Positions 1 to 11,000 of a DNA stretch of 64,000 bases are shown here, piece by piece. The notes below the pieces were generated by a model that made no database searches, was not told the DNA's origin, and saw nothing but the letters and a program-made list of their open reading frames with translations. Position numbers and translations under genes: made by a program. The stretch's first letter is position 1. Each line of letters starts with the position of its first letter. Source of the stretch: Patiria pectinifera (taxonomy: Eukaryota > Echinodermata > Asteroidea > Valvatida > Asterinidae). Location: the NCBI GenBank assembly GCA_029964075.1, contig CM057145.1, forward strand, positions 1,922,001 to 1,986,000, written 5' to 3'.

Positions 1-360
1 CAGTAAATACTGTTGCTAAATGCTTATCGTTTTGAACGTCATGAAACTAAACGTGCTTAGCTTTTTGAAACCGTGACCTGTGAAGCTAAACCAAGAGAAT
101 AGCGTATAGTATAGGTTAGGCATATCGTATGTCATTTGTACAACTTGATATATACGTGCTTTTTCAAAATCTCGATTTTCTTTTCCTAACGAAATTCAAA
201 TGATTATAATTTTCAGTAAAAAATAAATTACTCGTGTGTTTTTCAGTGCAGGCCTTTGTGTCGTGTAACAAGTGGTTTTAAGTGGCACATTTTGTTTCAG
301 TGAGGAAGTTATTAATTTGAAATAACTATTTAGGCCTTTCATTTCATGTAATTGTTTGGG

Positions 361-670
361 TTTTTTTAATTCACATGCTGGCTTTGAATTTTGTGGGATT
401 TTTTTATGAATCTGTTTAACTTTTAATAATTTTTTGATTTAACTTTTTCCCCCCGTGGAACATCATAGTGGAACATACAGGCAGCTACCTGTAAGGCCTT
501 GAAGGATAATCTTCCCAGAGCTCCAATACTCCTTTTTGATGATTGACATTGCATCTATTTGTAGGGGATTAAACTTGATCATTTTTTAATTCACATGCTG
601 GCTTTGAATTTTGTGGGTTTTTTTTACGAATCCGATTAACTTTTTATACTTTTTTGATTTAACTTTTTTG
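361..670. repeat. Two-copy tandem duplication, ~222-bp spacing
   Basis: A block of about 88 bases starting near 361 recurs near 583 with only a few substitutions; both copies contain TTCACATGCTGGCTTTGAAT. The DNA between them is AT-rich and non-coding. The rest of 1-1280 shows nothing I recognise. Confidence 0.7.
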
Positions 671-1287
671 TTTAATACGGAACCTTCATTTTTCTTGCAG
701 TGTATGCAATGGTGTTTATGTGGGTTTTTTTTAAAATAGAGATTAGAAAAGACTTCGTTTTTATATCTTATTTATTTTATTTATTGGCTTATAATGTTTA
801 CTAATATTTATTGAGTTAATAATGTTATGTTTGAAAGTGTTTATGTTTTAATGCCATACTTTCCAATTTAATTTTTCTTATGAAGATCTGTTCTTAATGT
901 GTATACTCGCTACGTTGAAGTTTGGATTAAAAACGAAATAAATTGCTGTTAAATTTAGCAAGATAGTGTTAAGTTTTAACGATGTCAATTAATATGTTTT
1001 AATGAAAATAAATAATTGGTTAAACTTTTAAAGCGCAATATGTTTTAATGGAAACAAATAAAAATAATAAATAATTAATTACACTTTTAAAGTGCATTTC
1101 AAAATAGCATTTCAATGCGCTTTACAACGACAAAAATGTTATACTGCTGCAATACAGATATGAGATAATTTACCTTACAGTTACAATGAAAATTTATACT
1201 AAACAGCATCACTGTAATAACAGATGAGAAGTGGACAAACTTTATGAAATGAATGATTGAAAACGATGTCGAATGATTGAAAACGAT

Positions 1288-1487
1288 GGGTCCGAGTTGG
1301 TCATGCACGGGTCCGAGTTGGTAGTGGGTCCGAGTTGGTTGTGGGTCCGAGTTGGTAGTGGGTCCGAGTTGGTAGTGGGTCCGAGTTGGTAGTGGGTCCG
1401 AGTTGGCATGGGTCCGAGTTGGTAGTGGGTCCGAGTTGGCATGGGTCCGAGTTGGCTTGAGTCCGAGTTGGTTTGGGTCCGAGTTGG
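1288..1487. repeat. Minisatellite, 12 copies of a 16-17-bp unit
   Basis: Twelve head-to-tail copies of a unit with the core GGGTCCGAGTTGG and a variable TAGT/CAT/TTGT linker. Just upstream the phrase GAATGATTGAAAACGATG occurs twice in tandem. Open frames across this block, on both strands, are artefacts of the repeat and contain no stops only because the unit lacks them. Confidence 0.92.
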
Positions 1488-1836
1488 ATCGAAACCAACA
1501 TGTACATACAAAAGTACATGCACTAGGTTCGCAATGTTAATGTTAATTCCTACCTTTTTTTATACCGATTTTCTTTCCAGATTCCTCGACACACAAACGT
1601 TCAAGTTCTTGAGTATCCTATCTACATAGCACACACATCATATCGGAGCCGTAGTCATGGTAAGCACTAAAAATTATAGCAGTAATTCTGCAGTCCGTTT
1701 ATAAAATACGCAATACACAATGACATAAACACAGACTAAATGCACAACCTCTTTCCCAGTGCCTAACTTAAATGCACACTGTTTAACAAGGTGTACGTAG
1801 TGGGCCTGCTCGCTATTGTTAACGATGTTGATGACG

Positions 1837-1871
1837 TGACGTCACGGACATCAGCATTTCAAAATGGCGGC
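1837..1871 (+). promoter_or_regulatory. Core promoter: CRE plus YY1-like site at the start codon
   Basis: A perfect palindromic CRE, TGACGTCA, lies at 1837-1844. At 1861-1871 the sequence AAAATGGCGGC matches the YY1 consensus and contains the ATG of the following short exon. YY1 sites over the start codon next to a CRE are typical of TATA-less housekeeping promoters in animals. This fits the phosphatase-like first exon that begins here. Confidence 0.55.
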
Positions 1872-1915
1872 GCCCATTGTCAGAGCAGGGAAGTCGGTGC
1901 TCTTCGTTTGTTTCG
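1864..1915 (+). CDS. ACP1: First exon of a low-molecular-weight protein tyrosine phosphatase-like gene (partial)
   Basis: The exon reads MAAPIVRAGKSVLFVCF and then one base of a split Gly codon before the donor GTAAAAAG. LMW-PTP proteins start with a short tail followed by KSVLFVCLGN, leading into the catalytic loop C-x5-R-S. As I recall, the vertebrate gene also interrupts this Gly codon in phase 1. The Cys here would be the catalytic nucleophile. A Phe replaces the usual Leu. The exon sits directly on a CRE/YY1-type promoter. I found no downstream exon (NICRSPIAEA-like) on this strand, so the gene may have a very long intron, be nested around other genes, or be an orphaned first exon. The match is short, so chance remains possible. 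Confidence 0.45.
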
Positions 1916-2549
1916 GTAAAAAGTCAAATTTCCTCGCAAAATGTTTCAAAAAATAAATAAACCTTATTCAAACTGTTGTCATATGGTCATGGAAAAGCAA
2001 AATATAGGGCAATTAAACCTTCCAGACAAAGTCTTATAAATGCAAACATATTTTAAATTAATCCGGTTTTTATGATCAGTTAATTCTTAGCTAGGCTAGG
2101 GGACGGTCTGTGATATGATAGCAGTTTATACATGTAGCTACACTTTTAGTAATCATCATGTGTAACTGTTTGGTTTATATGTGTTTTTTGGTTAGGGGTT
2201 CGCATTATTTTTTAGGAAGTTGTATGATAGGTTTTTTTGTGACAGGGCTGGGGGGGGGGTGACCCCAAAAACCCTCCCCCTGGATCTGCGCCTGCTATAT
2301 GTTTTGTTTAAAAAAAATTTTTTAAAGTCTTGTCTATTTTTGTAATTTTATTTTCTTTGTTTCATTCGGTTTTCATGTAATTTTACTGTGAGGGCTCCTT
2401 TGGAAAGCAGGTTTTTTAAACTGAAATGGACTACCCTCGTTACAAATTACAATAGGCCTAAATAAATAAAAAATATGTTTTACTAATGTTTCATCAGGAC
2501 GATCATTATGTATGTGTGACATGTCAACCTGTGGCTATCACACTATTCA

Positions 2550-3250
2550 AGACAGAGATTATTCAAGACTATTTTCATTGGCCTAGAACGATCACGTGTT
2601 AAGTTTATAAAAACAAATGAAAACAGTTATGGCACACTCCCTGTGGGATCACAGGGACTGTGCCATGACTTTTACCGTGTGAAACGCTTGGGTCGTGGGA
2701 TGTCACGTACGTACGTGATATCCCACATACAGGGAGTGTGATATGACTTTTACGGTGTGAAACGCTTATATCGTTAGTACCCACGCTGTTTTCACACATG
2801 AAAGGGAGCAGCGAACTAGCTGCAGACGATCAGGTGTTTCGAGCACGTTACATCTGCATATGGGAGTTGATGTTCGATCGTCATGATTGATGTGTTTACT
2901 GCTGTTCGTACGGCGTGATATTTACACCAAAATCCAAAAACAAATCCAAGACAGAGGTATAACAAAACTATTGTGGACTGCTCGATGTAGGAAATGAAGT
3001 TTTGAACACCCGAGGTTCGCCTCGGGTGTAGGCCTATGCGTCCCTTGGGTGTTCAAAACGTCACATCCCGCATCACAGCAGTCATGAACAATTGTTATAC
3101 CTCCGTCTTGAATACTGTATTTCCATTCGTCTAGAACGATCACGTGTTAAGTTGTGCATAGCACACTCGGCTTCACCTCGGGTGCTATGCGCCCCTCGGG
3201 CGTTAACAACGTCATATCCCTATCACAGCAGTCAACAATTGTTAATTATT
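2550..3250. repeat. Foldback element cluster (family A)
   Basis: Inverted copies of AAGACAGAGGTATAAC and GTTATACCTCCGTCTTGA flank a centre near 3020 that reads forwards and backwards as ACACCCGAGG/CCTCGGGTGT. The phrase AGAACGATCACGTGTTAAG occurs at about 2586 and 3131. The same family recurs at about 10515-11285. Nothing in it is coding. Confidence 0.7.
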
Positions 3251-3567
3251 GTTAACTAACACTTGAAGTGTACATTGTACACTTGGGTCAAGTAATAGTG
3301 TCAGTGACATTTTCCTGTCCCTGTTAATTTGATACTTTGTAATTTTCACTGAATTATTGAAATAACATTTAAAAACAAAAGGTGATGGGTATGCTAAGTA
3401 CATGTACTTTTAGTTTGCTGTTCGTAATACAATAGTAGTTCATCAGCAGTATTATACCAGCAAATGGAAAGTAAGTTATATTGAAATGCAATATTATTTA
3501 TTGTGGCTTTCATTTATGTTGTGACTAAATGTAAATTTGTTGCAAAGGGAACAGCTAAGGCCAAAAC

Positions 3568-3660
3568 AAAAGTCTCCGGTTTCTGGTATGCGCGCGCGTC
3601 GCCGTAGCCGCGCGCGTCGGCAAAATGAAAACGTTTTTTTTTTCAATAAAAGATGATGTC
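3568..3660. repeat. Fragment of foldback family B (AAAGTCTCCGGTTTCTGG end)
   Basis: This end matches the left terminus of the complete element at 11800-12163, including the CG-rich GCGCGCGTCGCCGTAGCC stretch. A matching right end was not found nearby, so this copy is partial. Confidence 0.65.
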
Positions 3661-4852
3661 TCAAACCGCTAAACTTTTTTTGACATTATTGTAAACTTAA
3701 TGCTGTGACCAAAAATATATTATTTTCAGGGTTTATTTAAATGTATTTTCACGATTTGTTCTGTGGAAATCGTATGTGTGTGTTTGTTTTACAATAAATA
3801 GGTGCTCACCATACACACCGCTGCAGTACAATGTCGTCGTTCTTTGCTGTTGTTGTCATTAGCAGGGCTTCAAGCAGCGAGCGACTGGAGCGAAAACTAA
3901 TACAGCGCGCACAAGTGGCAAAGCCACGAGGCCTTTTGTAATGTGATTTTGTTGAATTATTCATATTGTTTATTCAAATAAGTAAAGTGCTGAAAGGTTA
4001 ACCAATCACAACGCGGATTTTGCCTAGCTGTGTCCATTTCTGAAAGAAGGGTGAGTAATGGAAACGTAAGAGGAAATAGCCATAAGTTCACGCAGACAAA
4101 ACAAATAAGTTCATACACTCAAGTAATTTCTTGAACAATTACGCGGTCACGATCTCGTGGAGAATTAGAACTAGACTGGCATTTTTTAGTTTTTAAATTT
4201 TGTACCAGCATCTGGGGCGCGCATGCGTCCGGTATAAGCCACGCGCGTCAAAGGTTAATAATGTAGACACATGTGAGAGGGGAGGGGGAGAATCTTTCCT
4301 AACCCTCCCCCAGTATTTATGCCCATGCATTAAGCCTCCCCGTTAAAAAAATGTTTTGAGCCGCCACTTGAACTTCAGATTCCGTTGGTTTAACAATTAG
4401 TATCGTCATATATCTAAGTTCCTTTATCTAAGCACACAAAGTGCACACTTCAAGGAACAATTTTATATTCCCTGCAATGCAGAGTGTGACTTTCGCAACT
4501 CGGTTGTACCAACAAAGAAGGAAAACAGAGCAAACATTGAAACTAAAAATGAAACTAAACGGGGAACTACTTGATGCAGAAACAGGCATAGGACTCAAGT
4601 GGCTACAAAATACTTCAGAGAGACGGCTGACCTAAAATAATACCAAAATCAATACGCCTTCCGTTAAAATAGTACCACTCCACTGTATAAGGCCTTTTTA
4701 GCGCTAGCGGCGCAGTAACCTAAATTCTGTGTATATGAGTGGCGCAATAATAAACTTAAATTCACTATAGACGTTGCATCATAATAGTGAGAACGTACCG
4801 TATCATTGGCAGGTGTCGGACTTGGACACAACCGAAGACTTTTAAGTAAGGC
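3661..4852. other. Intergenic, no gene recognised
   Basis: AT-rich sequence with two GC-rich patches (3590-3620 and 4215-4250). A 64-codon open frame at 4441-4635 (+) has no recognisable domain, signal peptide or splice context and is not called. The proximal promoter of the following secreted-protein gene must lie just upstream of 4853, but I see no clear TATA box. Confidence 0.5.
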
Positions 4853-5069
4853 ATGGCATCCGTTTTGATATTGATGTTCATTCTCTGTCTTACTGCACAG
4901 CAAGTCATAGCTGATACTGAGCCAGTAGGTGTGTCTGACACCTCATGTAGCCCCGACACTGGCCCCAATGACCAACAGCACACTACCGTATCAGCGGTCC
5001 TGCAGGTTTCCTCTGCTGATATTGAAGCCAGGCAGGAGACTTCCTTCACTCTGAAGTCAGCAAATTCAG
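4853..5069 (+). CDS. Secreted-protein gene, exon 1 (signal peptide)
   Basis: This ATG is chosen because a classical signal sequence follows at once: a short n-region, a hydrophobic run VLILMFILCL, and a small-residue site after VIA. The remaining ~50 residues are polar and Ser/Thr-rich with one Cys. The exon ends in phase 1 at CAG|GTAAGA. Confidence 0.75.
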
Positions 5070-8000
5070 GTAAGATTTATTTCGGGTAAAAATGTTTGAA
5101 AAATGGAAGTAGGCGGCCCTTGTTCTCATATGTTTTTATATCAGCTGTGCGAAGCACGCTTATTAGGCCATCAGCCTGGTGTTTGGTCAGTATCAAATCA
5201 GGGCATAAATGGTTATAGTGCGCATGCGTGAGGTATACCGCCCCTAGATATAGAGTGGGAACAACATTTTGATGGACATTTTGAAAAAAAAAATTGCAGC
5301 CATGTTCAGTGTATTTTTCAAACTCTTATTCTCAAATTTCGTATTCCTGACTTATTTGGTTGTCGATATCGAGTTATTTCAAATTCATCATTTTTCAAAC
5401 GCACGTAAAAACAATATAAAAAACAGGAGTTTTTGGGAAGGTTTCAAACCACCACGCACGATACTGTGAATGTTGTTGTAGTTGCATTAAAAAACGATGC
5501 CATCCGTGCGAGCGCGGCCGACCATGTTGACAGGCAAATTGCACGCACAGTGCCGCACACTCCATAGACTTTGTACACAATTAACCGCTGAAGTGGCGTC
5601 TGGATACTGCGTTCTTTCGGTTTGTTTTAGCAGCAGTGCCACTAATTAGGTAAAGGTAGCCAAGTATTCGGCCAGATACCCCGCCGCGGATGAAAAAGTA
5701 CGGAGGCAAATAAACCACACAATTGCTGCGATTATTTTTTGATGGTTTATGCGGATTAATCTACAGGCATTAACTACTGTTTCGTGTATTGTCTTGGCGG
5801 CTATTTTATGTAATGTTTCGGCGGGCTTTATGTCAAATGTTCATATCTGTTTCTCTTACATTCTTCTGCCGATTTCAGCCACATGTAGAAATGATCACCT
5901 TGTGGTCAGTGCGAGTCAGTATTCAGACAAACCGTTAAAACGGCAATTTAGGCTGATATCCGTGCTTCGGGAAGCACGTATACATTAGCTCTAGTTATGA
6001 TCATATTTCAACGGGTAGGCTTTTTCAGTTGCTTAAACTGCTGTTCTGAAAGACCATGAATACATTTTTAAAAAATACCATAAATGACGTTATAACAGCA
6101 GATAAGTTAAAACAAAAACCATTAAAGTACTTAGATAATTAAATAAAAATAGTTCATTAAAAGTCGATAAATAAAGTTGATATAATTATACGAGTGAGAA
6201 ACCAAAAAAGAAAGTAACTTGACCAAAATATTATCTAATCTAGATCTGTATTTGAAGGCAAGGTTGATAGTTTGTTTATGGCGTAAATCGAGGGCACACA
6301 TGCACGTGCAACATCATCGATGAATCGAAAACAGAAACCGAATTGAGGACTCCTTGGTTGGAAAACGTGTACAAAATTAATGAAAGCTGTTGCAAAAAAG
6401 GAAAACGTGTACAAAACCAATGAGAGCTGTTGCAAAAAAGGAAAACGTGTACAAAACCAATGAGAGCTGTTGCGAAAAAGTATAAAGGAAAAGGGAAGAG
6501 GAACAAAAGAAAATCCTCGATTTACACCATAAACAAACGTGTGAGTTTGTTTCTGCATTCAAAAGGGGACGTTGAACAAAAAGTTAGTAGGGTCCCTAAT
6601 TCCCGAAAGGTCGCTAATTTTGGATTCGTGTACAAAACATATTCGAGGTCTTCCTCAAAAGTTAGCACAAACAAAAGATCAAGGGGGGTAGGTTCCCCAA
6701 TTGCTGACAAACACACACACATGTGTGGGTGTGTGTGTGTGTGTGGGGGGGGGGGGGGCAGGCGCACGTACGCCCTGACTAAAAATTAAAAAATGGGCCC
6801 CCCCCTTCTGTCTCCCCTCCACTGGAAATGTGTTAGTCCTGTAAGTAACCGTTAGCGGGTTTAACAGAAATTGCCACCTCTACTGTAACATCCAGCCCCC
6901 TATATTGTAAGAACCAGTGGCTACATCGCTGAGTATAAGACTTATTATCAGGTCCTTAGATTGAGTATTTCTGTTTCTGCAACAGCGCAACCGATTTTGA
7001 ACACCACACAGACTTGTTCAGACAACGCGCACAAGTTGGGGCAAAACCAGTGCGGCACCGACGTCGTAGAAATTCTGAGGTCTCTCCAACAAACTGTGGA
7101 AGAACTAAAGACCATTGTTGCTGAACTGTGCACCAAGACACCATGCTCCGCCAACGTCACCGACGCCCCAGTTGAGGGTAAGTCACCGGAAAAAAATAAA
7201 CACTAGAGGAACAAAATTACCAGATTTGATCCCATGTAGTGTTGCATTTGGACTTCATGAAATACAGACTCATTTGTTGTATTTCGCATGCTTCAGTGAA
7301 GATATAATTTGGACAGTGAGCGGTCACGTGTGGGTATTAAGAGTCCATAAGGTAAAAGAAACCAGTGTTCGTAGGAGTCCAAATATCATACGACACCGGA
7401 ACCGGGGTTCTGTTTGGCTTAATACCTTTCCGGCACTTCAGGGTGGAAAGTGACCCTCAAAATGATCAAAAAGCAGTGTCATATTTTACCCGGGAAACAA
7501 ATGTCACGAAGACCCTGAAAAGTACTAGGCCAAAAGGAGCCCGGATGCCTGACTGTTTTCTTCTTAGATTGCACACAAAATATGGTCTGACAATATCGTC
7601 GGTGTTTTCACGAAGTGACAAAAACCTCCAAAATCGAAAATATTTCGATTTTGAGTTTTGCCTACCAATTTATTGCATTTGACAAAAGGAAGAATTTGGC
7701 TGAGATTCAAAGCGAAATATTGTTTACTTTTGTAATTATCGTAAACAAACATTTGACAAAATGCCTAAAATCCGTGTTTTCTGTTTTCACGAAGTGACAA
7801 AAACTTAACTCGTTAGCTGGGCCAAAGGAATAAAGCATTTCTCTACACACGTACACACGTTAGGATGGGATTGGTCGGGATTGGACGCGCACGCCGTGAA
7901 CGAAGTCGATAAGAACGGACGCGCGCGCGCTGCAGTGACGTCAGACGCGCAAATGTAACAATTTCTTAGAACGTTTTATGTTTTCACGAAGTGACAAAGA

Positions 8001-11000
8001 GTGTGTACAACTTAATGGGACAAAAAAGTGAGGCCTCTGTGTTTTGCCGTTTTTCACAAAGTGAAAAAAACTTCTCTTGATCTTTATTAATGAATTACAG
8101 TTTAATTAAGAGAGACTCCTAATAAACAACTTTGAATTAGCAAAGAACAAATTAAGCATACGTTGCTTGACAATGCAAGAATATCTTTAATCCATAACTA
8201 AAAACAAGTCGAAAGGTGTTTTGAAAAAAACGATTAACTTCAAAGGCGATTATCTCGGTGTGACCTTTTTGCATGACATTGAGGTTTTTTTCACTTCTCG
8301 AAAACACCGACGATATGTTTACCTCTGCATTGAAACGATTTGTATAGGAATTTAAACACTTTTTTTACCCCTCAGCCGAGAGGCTCGAGGGGTATTGTCA
8401 TCGCCTACGGCGTTCGTCCGTCCGTCCGCATGTCCGTCCGGGCAGCTTATTTCCGGATGTTAGCTTGAGTTAGAAATGTTGTTTGGGATTGTAGCTTCGG
8501 TAGGGAGTTGCCCTTAGGAGTAGGCAAGTTGGGATTGGTTTTGAGGTCAAATGGTCAAAGGGCAAGGTCACCGTGGTGAGTTTAAGGTAAACGGTTCCCG
8601 GATGATAACTTGAGTTAGAAATGAGATGTTGGTGTCTAACTTTGGAAGGAGGTTGCCCTTAAAAGTTGGCAAGTTGGGATTGGTTTGGGGGTCAAAAGGT
8701 CAAAGGTCCGGGTCACCGTGGTAAGTTAAAGGTAAATGGTTTCCGGATAATAACTTGAGTTAGAAATGAGATTTTTGTGTCTAACTTTGGTATGGGGTTG
8801 CCCTTGGGAGTAGGCGAGTTGGGATTGGGTTTGGGTCAAAAGGCCAAAGGTCAAGGTCACCGTGGTGAGTTAAACGTAAATGGTTTCCAGATGATAACTT
8901 GAGTTAGAAATCACATTTGCTGTCTAACTTCGGTAGGGGGTTGCCCTTGGTGTACGTACAAAATACAGGCAAGTCGGGATTAGCTTTGAGGTCAAAAGGT
9001 CAAAGGTCAAGGTCACCGTGGTGAGTTAAAGGTAAATGGTTTCTGGATGATAACTTCAGTTAGAAATCACATTTTGCTGTCTAAATTTGGTAGGGGGTTG
9101 TCCTTGGGTACAGGCAAGTCGGGATTGATTTTGGGGTCAAAAGTCAAAGGTCAAGGTCACTGTGGTGAGTTAAAGGTAAATGGTTCGCGGATGATAACTT
9201 GAGTTAGAAATGAAATTTCGGTGTCTAACTTCGGTAGGGGGTTACCCTACATGCAATTAAGATCGGAGTGAATTTGGGGTCAAAAGGTCAAAGGTCAAGG
9301 TCACCGTGGTGAGATAAAGGTTAATGGTTTCCAGATGATAACCTGACTCTGGCCGAGGGGTTTCAACAGCAACGCTGTTATTTTTTGTACCCACTTTAAT
9401 CTTGTCTTATCTATAAACAAAAAGAAACGAAAACCCAATACCCTGAAGTGCCAATATTAAAAACTTGTGAATAAATTAGGTTAAGTTACTTACAAGTATG
9501 AGTACTTTTTCTGGGACATGTTTTGAAAATCATGAGAGTAAAGTGTGTACCTGTCCTGACTTAATACTTAAACTCCGTAAGTCATATTTTACTATTTACG
9601 CTTGATAGGGTACTTAGAGGCTTTAATACTATGCTGGAACACTGCACAGACATAATTACTAAACGTTAAATAGGGTAGCTACATTGAGTGTTTGGAAGTC
9701 TTGTTGAGCTCTAAATAAATGTTAACACTTCAGCAAAAATAATTATGTTGGTAAAATAGCATCTTCAGATTACCCCGTGGTCAACGAGGATGGAGTACGT
9801 TGGAGGTTGTTCTGGTGGTGGACTGGTACCGTTTGGCCGGGCACAGATGTTGTGAATGACGTATTGCAAGGTAAAACCGTATAGAGAAGATCACAATACC
9901 CACAAAATGTCCATGTCCAGGTTCATGTCCATGTCCATGTCCATGTCCAGGGTCATGTCAATGTACATATCCGTGTCAATGTCCATGTCCATGTCCATGT
10001 TCATGTCCGGGTTCATGTCCATGTCCATGTAAATGTCAATGTCCATCTTCATGCAGTGGCACACCCGGGGGGGGGGGGGGGGGCTTGGGGGGCTTGAGCA
10101 AATGATCACTTCATCTGATTGTTGTTTTGTTTTTGTTACGGTAATACGATTTACTCAGCTCTTTTCTACTTTTAATGATCGTGCACAAACGCAAATTATT
10201 TGTTTTTAAATCAAAGGACAATCACTTACATAATAACATTTGAAGTCCTCAACTTGAATCGCCTTTGACCTTCCATTTCGGCGATACCCTCCCGGTATAT
10301 ATTTGTCACATTCTCTTCCATTACAGACGAATATGGCGAGTGTGAGTCTAGCGCCCTCTATTGTTTTAGTCGGCTGCCTCAGGAACTGCAGGAATCTTCG
10401 TCAGAGATGCTTGGCAGAGATTCAGCTGGGAATGTATACAGGTACGTGCCTTAAAGGTAACTATTTTCTGACTCGTCTACAGTTGATATAACACTGTTTA
10501 TAATGTGTTATCAAAAGGGCTAGTATTATTCGCCTTGGGTGTTATGCGCCCCTCTGGTGTTCAAAAAGTCATATCCCACATTACAGCAGTCAACAATCGT
10601 TTTGTTATACCTCTGTCTTGGATTCTTTGGATTTTGATGTAAAAAAAAATCACGAAATCATGACAATCCAACAAGAACTTACATGCATGTCGCGTGCTCG
10701 AAACAGCTGATCGTCTCAGACTGTGCTCCCACTCATGCGTGAAATCATGGTGAAAATAGCGTGGCACCACTGCACATGTTTGTTTTACATACTTAGTGTT
10801 GACATTCCTTTGTTTTCGTGTAGTTAAGAAAAACCAGTGAAAAAAAATGTCATTTTTCTCAAACTGTGAAAACTCTATCAACCCAATTTTGTTTCTTCTA
10901 TGATTCTCTTTATTGTTTTCTTCATTTTGACACTGATAAACCTAAGCCAAAAATGCCTCTAAACCTGTTTTCCAGAGAGGGGAAAACCTTGTGTGGACGT

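Noticed and set aside
1242-1523. Open frames of 62-93 codons on both strands over 1.24-1.63 kb
   Set aside because: They are translations of the 17-bp minisatellite.
9891-10109. Met-Asp-rich frame on the minus strand
   Set aside because: It is the (CATGTC)n hexamer read in frame, with no start context or splice sites.
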